Assembly: GCA_947069175.1 (NCBI GenBank)
Contig: CAMTDV010000023.1
Span: forward strand, 85,074,391 to 85,138,390
DNA length: 64,000 bases
Reading direction: 5' to 3'
From: Scalesia atractyloides
Lineage: Eukaryota > Streptophyta > Magnoliopsida > Asterales > Asteraceae
Every line of letters begins with the position of its first letter. Position 1 is the stretch's first letter. The notes under the pieces are model-generated. The model saw only the letters and a list, made by a program, of their open reading frames with translations. It was not told where the DNA came from and did not search any database. The position numbers and the translations under genes are program-made. Of this stretch, positions 33,776-45,166 are shown piece by piece.

Positions 33776-34219
33776 TGACAACCCAACACGATAAATAAAG
33801 CCATTTGGCATTAGATTGAAAACAACAAACTAACAACAAACACACCATAAATTCAACTACAAAGTTATACAATAATATAAATAAGAAAAGGAAGAACATG
33901 TTCATATGGTCCTATACGAATCTAATTAACAACATAATTGATTAACTGTAGTAAAACAACAACCATGCCTAGTAAATCTCACAAATAACAATGCTACTAG
34001 TAGGGTCTTGGGAGGAGATTACTTCCAGAGAGACCCTAACTCAAAAACAAACAAACAGAGCTCAAAACATAGAAATAGGAGCTACCATGAAAGGACACAC
34101 ACACACACAATATATATATAAGTTCGCACAGTATGATGTAAGCATGGCTACACGAAGACAATTACGTACAAAGACCCAAAGACCCCTGAAAGAGTAGAAA
34201 GATCTGCGTTCCTAAGACA

Positions 34220-35010
34220 TTAGTAAGATACTATCTTACTGTACCCGCCTCTACAAGGTCCTTAACCTTAATCCTATTCCTCCACAAACTCTTATCTTGT
34301 ACCATGTCCCTAGAGAGGTGTAACTCTAGTTAATTATGCCTAATGCACTCATCCCAAGTCAATTTGGGTCTACCTCTACCACTCATCCCTTCCATAGGGA
34401 TGGTTTCCATTGCTGTAACTAGTGTCGTCGTTTGCCTCTTCTTTACATGCCCAAACGATCTTAATCGCCCCTCTTTAATCTTATCTGAAAGACGAGCACT
34501 CCCATTCTTTCCATAAAAACCTTATTTTTTATCTGGTCTAACCTCATGTATCCGCACACCCACCTCATCATCGTCATCTCAACTACCTCAATATTGCGTG
34601 CTTGGGTCTTACTGATAACCCAACAGTCTGTCCTATAGCAGGTTTAAATGCCAACTAATAATATTTCCCCTTTAATTTAGGTGGGAACCTCTTTTCGCAC
34701 AATATACCCCTGGCAGCTTTCCATCTACACCAGCAAGCAAACCTCGATGTGATAGGCTACATCACCATATATCTCACCATCCTTTTGCACAAACGATCTT
34801 AGATACTTGAACTTATCTGTTTACAGGACGGGGCCACTTGACCCTCAATGGTGATCTGTGAGCCATCATCATCGGCTACACCCCTAAAATCATAATAAAA
34901 ATACTCGATTTTTGAACGGGTAATTCTTAATTTCTTGCCCTCTTAAGCTGCCTACCACTCCTCTACCCTCACATTCGGGCATTCTTTAGCCTCTGCCACT
35001 AATCCAATAT
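34220..35010 (-). pseudogene. LINE reverse-transcriptase C-terminal fragment
   Basis: On the minus strand the decayed C-terminal half of a plant non-LTR reverse transcriptase is readable across several frames: MLFTDDIGLVAEAKE near 34,990 (the FADD-type catalytic motif with Thr for Ala), then KIEYFYYDFRGV, DDGSQITIEGQV, and degraded versions of the LKGKYY and MRWVCGYMR regions down to about 34,300. Many stops and frameshifts. 5'-truncated, as usual for LINEs. A (CA)n/(TA)n microsatellite is at about 34,098-34,120. Confidence 0.7.
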
Positions 35011-35270
35011 CATCCGTAAAAAGCATGCACCATGACACCGACTCCTGAATTGACAGTTACATAAGGTAAAATTGAAAGTAAATTTGATGAGCTAACTGAT
35101 GAAATAAATTTACAATGACCATAATGTGCTCTTGTTTACAAGTCCCCTTGTGATTGGTATGTTCAACCGATTCGTGATAAGAGAATTGCCAATTAGGTTT
35201 TTAGCGTGAAACATAATACTTTATAATCCATATTAAACAAATATAGCATGTTAAGGATTACATGTTTAGA
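35011..35270. other. Intergenic DNA
   Basis: No feature supported. Confidence 0.4.
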
Positions 35271-35282
35271 ATTTGCTACATG

Positions 35283-35334
35283 AAACCCCATTGTGGAGGG
35301 ATGGTACCACTAAGATACTTGCGAGTTAAGTCTC
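35283..35334 (-). pseudogene. Exon fragment of an LRR receptor-like kinase
   Basis: The minus strand shows an intron-like T-rich tract and acceptor (TTGTTACAG) followed by about 50 bp encoding DLTRKYLSGTIPPQWGF, close to a leucine-rich repeat of the LRR-VIII-2 receptor-kinase group, where DLTRNYLNGTIPPEWG-like exons occur. A possible donor (CAT|GTAGCA) ends it. No neighbouring exon was recognised, so it looks like a stray captured or relic exon. The assignment rests on one short exon. Confidence 0.4.
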
Positions 35335-35339
35335 TGTAA

Positions 35340-36110
35340 CAAGGAAACACACAAATCAAGTGTGAAACATAAAATAAACAAAAAAGAGAGGTTAATTTAA
35401 CGTAGAAGAAAGGATCATGAAGATTTTTGTTAACAACCAAAAATTGAATTCGATGTGTACCATCTAGATGCTTGATGATTCGATCTGACCTTGGAACCAT
35501 CATCGTTGTCCTGATTTCATCGATCGACGTCACCACCCACAAGAAATTTAGTCGCGACCGCTGCTTGATGTTGGCTTGGACAACCCATCGCCACCGCTAG
35601 GTTCACTACCACCACCACCATCGTCAATTATAAGAATTGAATGATTGAAGATGAAAGTGATTAACACCATGCTATCTGTTCGATTGAACCTGAAACCGAA
35701 GTGGTTGCGGCTTCACAGCAAAGCCACTGTTTTCTTTCTCGAGCTTTGAAAATAGGGGTAACAAATATAAGCTTTTCTGTAGACGTGTGGGATTACAAGA
35801 TTCTTATCATTTCTCGTGAGGACGCGTGTTACTAGAATGAGCTATACAAGCACTTAAACAAAAAGTACAACAAAGATCAGCACAAAAAGGGATTGAAGTC
35901 ACATATAAAATTAGCAACTACACAAAGAAGTTACTAACTGATATTTTATAAATTTTAAGCTTAATTAGGCATACAACACATTTTTTTTTTCTAAATAACC
36001 ATTTATGTGGATAATATGTTAGTGAATAATAGTTTTTCACTAACTTTGGACATAGATAAATATATTTATATAAGTTGTATAAAAATTCATTTGTGGGCTT
36101 GTGTTCTAAT
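35340..36110. other. Intergenic DNA, mixed composition
   Basis: 35,560-35,640 has CCACCACCACCA words. No further exon of the receptor kinase could be recognised. An open minus-strand frame through 35,276-35,542 is partly intron-like. Confidence 0.35.
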
Positions 36111-36112
36111 AT

Positions 36113-36462
36113 GAGAGAGGCTCATAATAAACCAAATCATACCTAAAATAGAGCTAAGATAAATGAGATAACAATGCTCGAAGTTCTATTATTGGAATAA
36201 CCAAAGATGACAAACTTTAGTTCAATTTTCTCATCTTTGGTTATTCCAATAATAGAACTTCGAGCATTGTTATCTCATTTATCTTAGAGCTAAGATAAAT
36301 GAGATAACAATGCTCGAAGTTCTATTATTGGAATAACCAAAGATGACAAACTTTAGTTCAATTTTCTCATCTTTGGTTATTCCAATAATAGAACTTCGAG
36401 CATTGTTATCTCATTTATCTTAGCTCTATTTTAGGTATGATTTGGTTCGTTATGAACCTCTT
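36113..36462. repeat. Double perfect palindrome (tandem hairpin unit)
   Basis: A 136-bp unit occurs twice in tandem (36,151-36,286 and 36,287-36,422). Each unit is itself a perfect inverted repeat, with 57-bp arms (starting CTAAGATAAATGAGATAACA) around a ~20-bp loop (CAAACTTTAGTTCAATTTTC). The pair is enclosed by further inverted arms (CCAAATCATACCTAAAATAG against its complement) that become imperfect outward. I saw no mismatch in the inner arms. A transcript would fold into long duplex RNA. It may be a foldback/MITE-type element or an inverted-repeat small-RNA locus. Confidence 0.85.
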
Positions 36463-36479
36463 GTATATTGTTACCTATG

Positions 36480-36780
36480 GATCGACAATAATGGGTACCC
36501 TAAAGGTTGCTCTGCCCCTAACTCGCACACTCACGAGCATGCGTGGGCGATGACCGCAATGTGACGCTTTGATGGTGCGTTTTTCTTTGGTGCATGACAC
36601 GAGTCATTGGTTATGGCGACTGGTACACAAGTGGCGTGAGCGCTCAATGATGCGGCACGACATGACGATGCCAATCTAGACGGCGTGTGGGGTGGCATGT
36701 GGTGGGACGTCTTAGGTTGTGGTAAGGGGACACATGTTTGAGCGCTACCTTGGCACAGGTTTCACTAAGGTGCATGCATG
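36480..36780. other. GC-richer segment of unknown origin
   Basis: About 300 bp clearly richer in GC than its surroundings, with GGCGTGTGGGGTGGC and GAGCGCTAC-type sequence. No reading frame or family was recognised. Confidence 0.4.
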
Positions 36781-38009
36781 ACCAATTAAACTAGTCCACT
36801 CACTAGTGAGTTAATGTCTAACGGTTTCAACTCGTGTCATGAATGAAAATGTCAGTTTTGATCATCACTTAAAACCCATTTATGTAGAGATTAAACAAAG
36901 TTTTAATGCGATATTAATTATCTTGTTTATGACAAACTTTAAAACGGCTGAATGAGTCTTTCGTTGGTGTGAGTTAAGAATGGTTCATTCTAATTTCTAA
37001 AGATGGAGGGAAACACACATAAAGATTCTATGTTCCATAGTAAATTTAAAGAGAAACACTCTCTAAATTTTTATTTGTACATCTTCTTTTTCATACATTT
37101 AAAAAATACCATTATATCTAGTGGAATTTTGGGATTGAGAGCCAAATCCGACAGTATACATAATGTCCTGATTGTTATACCCTAGGAGACATGTTCATCT
37201 AAGAACAGGCATGAAATATGTTTTTAGGACATACGTCAAACATGATCCTCAACCATAAAGTTCAATGAAAATGTGTTTATTCTTCCGATGAATGTTTTTA
37301 AAAGGTGCAGTTGAAGTTTTTTCTAGAAACAATGGTACATTAAATCACATATTTACTTAAATTTGTTTTTTATTTTAAGTTTATTCATTAATGTATACGG
37401 TTTTGTACTAATTGAATTTCCCACGAATAACGTGAACCTAGTTCTTAAAACTTATACCTCATATCTTGATTTAAATTCATTTCAATAGTAGTTTTGGGTA
37501 ATTCATATCATTTATGTTGATTAAAACACACTTTTACATAAAATATTATTTTGGTCTAATTAGGTCAAAATTCATCTTGAACATCTAATCAATTCTTGAT
37601 TCAGGCTATGTATTCACGACCAATGAATCTAACATGGTATAAATATTATTTATGATGTATCTACAATATTGGTGTCATAGAGGCTATCAATTTTCAGTAA
37701 AATTATACGATGAGTTCTAAACCCACCAAATACTCAAATTCCTAACTTCTTGATTTTGTAACATAATTGGAATCTATTGATTCTAACAAGTTTTAACCAT
37801 CCTTTATGATAATTCTAAGGTATTAGATAGGACATCACTTTCAATCTCCTTAAATCCAAGTTGGGTTTACATCTTTGCTAGTATTCACTATAAATACTTG
37901 GAATTGATTGTTGGAATAATAATTCTCGCCAATAACACTTTGGATGATAAACTGATTAGGAATGATTGTGTTTAATTAAACTTCGCCTTTAGACAGTATT
38001 CGAGGAATT
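36781..38009. other. AT-rich intergenic DNA
   Basis: No gene or repeat structure that I can support. The frame at 37,003-37,185 has no recognisable feature. Confidence 0.4.
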
Positions 38010-39690
38010 ATGTTTTTTTACGAACAACGAAACTTCTGTATAAAATATAGAAAACCGGGCCAACAAGAAATTGAAGCCCGAAAGTTACAAGATTACATCA
38101 CGAACGTTAAAGTCACACCACCTATCCCAAATATTGTTACAATTTTTTGATCTATTTGTAATCCAAAGAAAGGAGTTTTGTTTAATAGTACGTGTCGTTT
38201 GGTTGAAATGGACATGACGACTATTAAAAGCCTTCTCGTTCCTTACCTTGTAAACTTCCAAAGCCGCGACTTGAAGAACCACACTGACGACCTTTTCCAA
38301 TCTTTGGACCTGTTCATCTCCAAGGGTGTCCCTAACAATTGTTAGAACTGAGTTGAAATGTCTTGGGAAAGGGATATTAAGCCAAGTGAATACCGTCTAC
38401 CATATCGACTCTGAAATAAGCATTCCCACAAAATGTGAAAACTGGTCTCCTTTCTTAAACTGTACCTCGGGCATGTTGTATCTCCCACCATAATCCCTCT
38501 AAGAGCAAGACTCGCCTTAGACGAAATACGGTTCACAGGCTCTTAACCCAAAAATGTTAACTTTTGGTGTTAACCAATTGTTCCATAAAGGCCAAGCATT
38601 ATTATTAGAATTTATGTTGTATGAATCCTTCTTCTAAGAGCCGCAACCGAGAACATTTCCTTAACCCCATCATTCCACACCCACTCGTCTTTTTTGTTCA
38701 AAACTGAGACCAAAGCCAAAGCCGACTTCAGTTCCTGAAGTTGCAAGGCTGCTGGACCAGTAATTGGGCTGCAAATCTAGGTCCAATTCCACTCCAAAGT
38801 CTAGCCCATCCAAGCATAATCAAATATTCTAGCATACTTGTCTTCATCCAACTTGAAAAGGTCTTTGAAATGGTTTCAACGGGCCACAAGGCAGCCACTT
38901 CACCTTTGATACTCTTCTCCAATGGAATATTATAGCTGGAACAATCCTTTTTAATTCGCCCAATATCTCTCCAAATTCCAGCAACATACTGTAAAGTGGA
39001 TAAGGATGAAACACATGTTATTTTAAATGTATAGATCGAATAGCTCTAGCTGAAAGCGCCTCATGGTTTACTTTGAACTTCCACCACCACTTGGCAAGAA
39101 GGGCTAAGTTCAAGCTTTGAATATCCTCAAATGTGTTAGCGACACTCTTGAGCGCTTTAAAAGGCCAGAAGTTGTACTTTGGGAGGGTGCCGAGCACCGC
39201 ATTGGCTAAGGTAACTCTTCCCACTAGAGACAAGCTATTTGCCTTCCAAGAAAGACCACGTTGTCGGCATAACCTAAGTGTGTTATGGTGGGACTCCATT
39301 TGGTAATTATATCCCCTTAAACAAACCCACTTCCATCGCTTTTCTCATAATGACCTCCAAGGCTTCCAACATAAGAACAAAAAGACACGGCGAAACAGGA
39401 TCTCGTTGGCGAAGACCTCGAGACAATTTAAATTCGGAGGTATAGGACCCGTTCACAAGGACCGAAGCCTTCCCCGACCTCAAGCCAGCTTCAATCCAAT
39501 TACATCACAAGGATGGGAAATTCATACCTTTAAGGATAATCAAAAGAAAGCCTGAATCGACATAGTCATGCGCCTTTTGGAAGTCAACTTTGAAACGAGA
39601 ACTCGGTTTTTATAAGATTTAACCCAAGAAAGAATCTCACTTAAAATACGCGGCCTATCAAGAATACTGTCCTTCTATAAAACCGGATTT
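38010..39690 (-). pseudogene. LINE (L1-type) reverse transcriptase and zf-RVT relic
   Basis: The minus strand carries, in order, DYVDSGFLLIILKGMNFPSL, LRSGKASVLVNGSYTSEF, GLRQRDPVSPCLFVLMLEAL (reverse-transcriptase motif B region; GLRQGDPLSP usual), then after a gap GLSWKANSLSLVGRVTLANA, LALLAKWWWKF, and the zf-RVT end (RISSKASLALRGI ... FHILWECLF). The YADD catalytic stretch that should lie between the two halves is missing, an internal deletion. Several frameshifts. The T-run near 38,014 fits the poly-A tail of a minus-strand LINE; the 5' end is truncated near 39,690. Confidence 0.8.
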
Positions 39691-40063
39691 GGGGATTTAT
39701 GTGAGTTTCAAATACTCATTTTACTCTTTGAAGTCCAAGTTGTACTTTGGACTTTAACCTCACATTTACATTCTTGACTAAAAAATTAAAATGTACTCAT
39801 ACCAATACGTCGTGAATAATTCAATATTTCTAGTCCAATTCTAAGAATAATTAAATGTACTAATACCAATACGTCGTGAATAAAAGATTATTATTATAAT
39901 ATAAATTAAATTATTCCATATATTTTTCATAAAAAATCGGGATGTTACATAGGGTGATGTTATATCTTGAAGCATGGATCGGGGAATTTCATAGCTAGGT
40001 CGTCGTGTAGATTTACTTTATTTGGTGGCGAGGGGATATGTTCTTCATTGGAAGACTGGTAGC
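39691..40063. other. Downstream flank of the prenyltransferase gene, with an LTR-like relic
   Basis: Two direct copies of AATACGTCGTGAATAA, about 65 bp apart (39,805 and 39,870), end in CGGGATGTTACA at about 39,949, like the end of a Ty3/gypsy LTR. The rest is the likely 3' UTR or flank of the adjoining minus-strand gene. Confidence 0.35.
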
Positions 40064-43000
40064 TCATCGAACAAGTGAGATAAGGCTATATTCAGCATAG
40101 AAGAGCTGCAACATTTACAAAAAGTTATTCCAAACTAAAGAAAAGTTTAAACCTTGTTTATACTAATGATTAACAAGATAAAACTCGAAAATCACAATGA
40201 AACTAACAAACGTGAAATGCCACATCTGTACTAACGTTTGTCACGCCACAACTGTACTCTAAAGTAGTGGCGGATCGAATGAGAATTTATTGATCGGTGT
40301 TATCATAAAGTTGTGTTATCTACCATGACCCAAGTAGACACTTATGTTATTTCAAACAATGTGTAATAGGATAAATGATAAAAACTTATAATGAAATATA
40401 CCTGCCAAAGGAACATATACATGGATTGAACGGCTTCCATGTTCTTCAAATCTACTGATTTGGCACGTATCCAAAGTAGCGCTCCCATTGCGAGATGACT
40501 AATAATCTACACACAAAAATGTTATCGTTACCCAAATGTAAAATCGAGTCACCAGAACATATATTGCATTGTTAGTTTGTTATAAACTGTGCATGAGCGG
40601 AGAGGCCTAAATAATGGCCACATAATTGTTTCAATATAGGTGACATGTTTCCTGACATCGATGTCACTACTAATTGGATTACTAATAGAGTTCCTATGAC
40701 AGTTAATATCTTTTATCTTAAAAATAAAATACAGCATTTGTTGTTAAAGAAATATTTTGTTTTACATCTGTGTGGATTACCCTAAAAATGCATATATTTC
40801 AAGTATCGTTTATTTGCTGGATACTTTTATTAGAGCATCAGTATATATGCTTGATTGTTGAAATAGAACTGACTAGATGAAAATCTTCATACTAGAGTAA
40901 AATGTTCTCCAACTAGTTTAAATTCCTTTACATCGCAAATTTATAACTTAAGGAGGTTAGCTAATGCCTTCAGTTTTGTAATCGTTCATTCTTAGTTAAT
41001 TAAAACTTTTAGGTACCGTCCCCTTTACCAAAAAAAAAAAAAACTTACCGTTACATATTTGCTCCAAGCGATGGGTGAAGTTGCACCCACCAAAGCAGCA
41101 GCAACATAAGCAATTTCAAGAATCCAAATGCATATCCAGTACATCTGCAAAGATGAATGTGTTAGTGCTACAAGCTCAGACACTTTTCATAAAATCTTTA
41201 GCCATCATATACTATTTTGTTTCATGGATGAAGTAAACTTATTTAAAAAAAAAAAAAAGCTAACCCGTTTTTCCCCAATTTTATAGCCAGGGACTTAATT
41301 CCATGCATTCGGTCTCCCTCGATATCCGGGATGTCCTATCAAAGGAATAATCAGATTAGTGACAAGCAATGCCATTAGTTTACTACTTTCAATATTATTT
41401 GAATTACAAGTTTGATCAGCTGCCATGGTTTTTACCTTGAAGAATATTGTTGAGACTGAGAAGGCACTAAGCATTCCTACTGCAAATAATATTGGCCTTG
41501 AAAGTAAACTTGCTCCTCCATTGATAGAAGTCTATAAATTTTCATTCTATTAGTGCAAAGAGACAAGACATGAAGAACAAAAATATAAACCCTAGATGGT
41601 GTAAACAGAATCTGAAGCGGAAGCGATCAATGTTAATTAACGGTTCTCTTAAAAAAATGGGTTAGTCGCCATCTAATTAGCGACTTTAGATTTTTGGAAT
41701 ATGTAAATCTAAGATGAGTGTCCAGAGCTTTTATCTTTATAATCCATAGATGAATTCGTCATTATATGTTTACATAAAATGAACTTATATTGCAACTTTT
41801 ATAAGCACTTAATATTGCCCTTTCAAACTTCACAAAAATATTTTCATTTTTTCGGTGAAGTAAACATAATGTTCCAAAGTTTCTCCTCTAGTACATGTAC
41901 AATATCTTTTCTTATAAATTTCCCATTGTGGTTTTTATTAAGTTTTTGTAGTATAGTGCAAATAATTTATCGTTTACACACAAGATAATATAAACGCCAA
42001 TAGAAGTAGGAAAAAAAATACCTGCATATGCATGTAATATCCAATAGGAACAATCAGTGCTCTAGCACATAGCATGTAAAAAGCTGCTGTGAAAGGAAAC
42101 CTCTTCCATCTCAAATAGGGGAGCTGGAATTGTACACACACAAGAAAATTTCACTTTAGTATTAATTCGGTATAAATTTTAGAGCCACTGAATTTATAAC
42201 GTTGTTAAAACCTCACCACATTGGCCGAATATGCAGTCCCAACCACGAACCACCCGACGAAACCCCAAAACAGCGCCGGAGAACCAACAAGCCATGCGGT
42301 CGCAAAACTCTGCATTCGAAACATTCTATTTTATAACCAGGTTACACTTTATGTAATACTCTCAAGTCGGGGACTCTGATTTCGTCATTTTTATACGATC
42401 TTTGTTTTTTTTCAAAAAAAAATGAGTTTCAACCGTAGTTAACATATAAGAATATGACCACTAACCAAGATTTCTGGTTCTGCCACTGATTTATGGACAT
42501 CTATTACTTTATTACATAAAAGCATTAGTTATTTTATTACCAATGGTAGCTAGACTTAATTAGTTATTTTCGGATATGTCTTAATTAGTTTTAGGTCACA
42601 TTAAGCATTCTATGAAACTTGGGTGTGTTTTTAAGATAATGGTGATGACCATAATTGAATTGACACCATGGTGGAATACCAATGGTGAGTATTTGCAACC
42701 TTAGATCTATCCTCAAGACAAACCTATATGGTGGTTTCCTATAGATGATTTTTGCAGCCTTAATTAAGGAGGTTCATTAGTAAACTATGCATACCATGAC
42801 TGCTGATAATGCAGACACTGTGATAGCAGTTGTCATAGATAATTCCCCTGCAGCTAATGGGAGAGATGGCTTGTTAACCTGAAAGATTCATTATATTGTC
42901 AGCAATAGTTCTATTCTTTAACTTAACATAATATACATATCTAAACACACGTGTGAGCGTGTGCATGGCAAATTCAAATTGAAGTTTTTTATTTATTCCC

Positions 43001-44082
43001 AAACCTTGTCGAGTTCTATATCGCATATTTGGTTGAATCCACAGACATACATTTGCATAAACATGCCTCCAACAAGAGCCTGAAAGTAGTAATTAAATAT
43101 AAAGGATAAGAACATTATTGTTTAAGAAGATCGCGTGCTCGCATTGTAGTGGTATAGAGCTAAAGTTTCAATATAAAAATATACCTGCATCATTTTTAGG
43201 AAGAACAATGGGGTGAAATCTGACAATTTCTGGACAGTAAGAAGTGACATGGCCCCAACACTTAAGACCTACAAAATGGGATTAGACATATTGATTATAT
43301 CTTAGTCTTTGTTAATGTCAGTTTAATTATAACCAATGTTAAAGATATTTTAAAGTTGCTATAATCTACCGTTCCAACTGCTGCATAGGGCCGTATAAAT
43401 CTATACAAAGCATCCACGAAACGAATAGTTTTTTCCATGGGATTTAGCAAATCATGAGTTGCATCAAACTGATGATTGTTAGCAGCATTAAGTTCAAACT
43501 TTTGTTTCTTCATTTGGAGAGGCGTAAATCGCTCATAGAAGCTCTGATCCGTGTGATTGTTAGAATTCCTTCGTTGAAATGTCAAGGACTCGTTCGTGTC
43601 AAATTCGACATCCAAGGAAACTTTGAAGCTTGTGTTCCTATATATGTTCATTGGTTTTGGTTATGAGAAAATACAGTGAAAACAAGATAATAGATTTTAA
43701 AAACTACCAAACTAAATGATTATTAAATTAAATAGATTTCAGTTTCATCAATTTGTAATAGGGTATTAAACCTTTTGAATTCAAAACTTTAAGTTAAATA
43801 ATTTTCCCTAAAAAGTAGAATCATTACAGATAATTTCTTAAATTTGCTTCTTTTTAATAAAACTTTCGCTTTTGTGGGAGATCCTGTTAAATTGATGAAA
43901 TTTGGAATTTATTAAAAAAATAATAAAAGAATATACCCAAAGAGAACATAAACAAACATGTAGCAAGTTGAATTTAAGGCAAAAGTGGAAGTACCTGTGG
44001 CAATGGAAGATGAGGACTTCACAACTCCAGAAACCAAAAGCGAAGTTGGCTTGCAAAGAGACCCCACAGCTAGAGACGCCAT
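40064..44082 (-). CDS. Plastid UbiA-type aromatic prenyltransferase, 12 exons, one-base deletion in exon 9
   Basis: Membrane enzyme of the homogentisate/flavonoid prenyltransferase group; it would attach a prenyl chain to an aromatic ring in the plastid (tocopherol or specialised phenolics). Exons: 44,082-43,995; 43,620-43,370; 43,268-43,185; 43,079-43,005; 42,878-42,795; 42,309-42,217; 42,123-42,022; 41,531-41,436; 41,335-41,265; 41,144-41,049; 40,506-40,402; 40,105-40,064. All junctions are GT..AG and otherwise in phase, giving ~395 aa. MASLAVGSLCKPTSLLVSGV is a likely transit peptide. Both Asp-rich motifs are present: NQICDIELDK (exon 4) and DIPDIEGDR (exon 9), followed by AKSVDLKN and LFYAEYSLISLVR. 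Exon 9 is 71 nt where 72 is needed: its A-run (GGGGAAAAACGG) is one A short of LGKKR, so the frame hits a stop in exon 10. This is a recent pseudogene or a sequence error. The substrate cannot be told. Confidence 0.88.
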
Positions 44083-44172
44083 TTTTCTCCTTCCTAAAAT
44101 GGTGCAATTAAATTCTTATTTTAGATTTTATTCAGAAAATAAAATTTTAAAATATGTAAATACATAAATGTA

Positions 44173-44181
44173 CTATATATA
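44173..44181 (-). promoter_or_regulatory. Candidate TATA box of the prenyltransferase gene
   Basis: The minus strand reads CGTATATATAGTA about 95 bp before the ATG at 44,082, a plausible spacing. TA-rich words are common here, so this is tentative. Confidence 0.3.
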
Positions 44182-44182
44182 C

Positions 44183-45126
44183 GGTAAGTTGATACGTTGA
44201 TGTAAAACGCAAGTTTAAGATACAAAACGTAAAAACTAATTACCCCTAAAGAAATCGAAATTACTTATGAAGGATACAAATTATGTATGAGGAAGTTTCA
44301 TAATTACACATGGGATACAAATTCCAAGCATAAGTTTCATAATTACGCACACTATGTTAATTATAATTACACAAGATTACAATTACGCATGTTATATGAT
44401 GATAATTACGCTACCTACAAAATCATTTTTACACTATGTACCCTAACAACTCTTTATGAACCTTACTACTCTATATGTATATATGGTTTGTGTTCAAATG
44501 AAAAAAAAACAAATATTTATAAACCACTAGGATGTTTTAGTTCATTAGGATGCTATAATGATTTTGCAAATAATGTATTGGGTCAAGATAATGATGAATA
44601 TTTAGTGACCATTAGGGTTGTTTTACTACTAACGAATACATGTATAAAACAAATTTAAGTTTATTCAAAATTAGGAAATCATGTTAGAAATAGAAAACGG
44701 TTTCTAAATGTTTAATAGCTATTATTTTTTGCTCCCAGTTTCTTTCATATTAAAACTTGAGTGATTTAAGATTCTAAACAATGTTGAACAATCAAGTTTT
44801 ATTAAGTTATATTTTGGTATAGGTTAAACTTGTTTTATTTGTACGACTGGAAAAAGTTATAATAAAACAGAGAGTACACATCGCAATAATTAGTCGAATT
44901 CATATCATTTTGTACGTTTAATTTCGATATTCACATTATAAGATTATGGGCAGGCAAGGATGATTCTAACTATAAACCATAATGCTAGAAAGAAAAATGG
45001 TGTGACTTTAACTATCTTTCCTGAAAACTGTTCATGTAGAATGATAAATGCTGAATGTTGAAAGATTTTATAACAAACTGAATGTTGCAGTTAAAAGTGT
45101 GACATCATTAGGAACAAAACACATAC
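44183..45126. other. Upstream region of the prenyltransferase gene
   Basis: Contains short AATTACGCA/CATAATTAC repeats (44,300-44,410). The 123-codon open frame at 44,287-44,658 is made of this low-complexity sequence (Tyr/Asn-rich) and is probably not a gene. Confidence 0.4.
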
Positions 45127-45166
45127 CTAGAATAATATGATTCAAGAGTCTTGCTTTGTGCAAATG
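45127..45166 (-). other. Candidate 5' non-coding exon
   Basis: 40 bp on the minus strand bounded by a good acceptor (CATTTCAG) and donor (CTAG|GTATGTG), about 1 kb upstream of the prenyltransferase start. It could be a leader exon of that gene or a relic exon. There is no coding evidence. Confidence 0.25.

Noticed and set aside
43621..43651. Start of the prenyltransferase at the ATG at 43,651
   Set aside because: The exon at 44,082-43,995 encodes a good transit peptide, and the acceptor before 43,620 restores phase, so the upstream start is preferred.
44287..44658. 123-codon plus-strand frame upstream of the prenyltransferase
   Set aside because: Low-complexity AATTAC repeats; Tyr/Asn-rich translation, no family feature.
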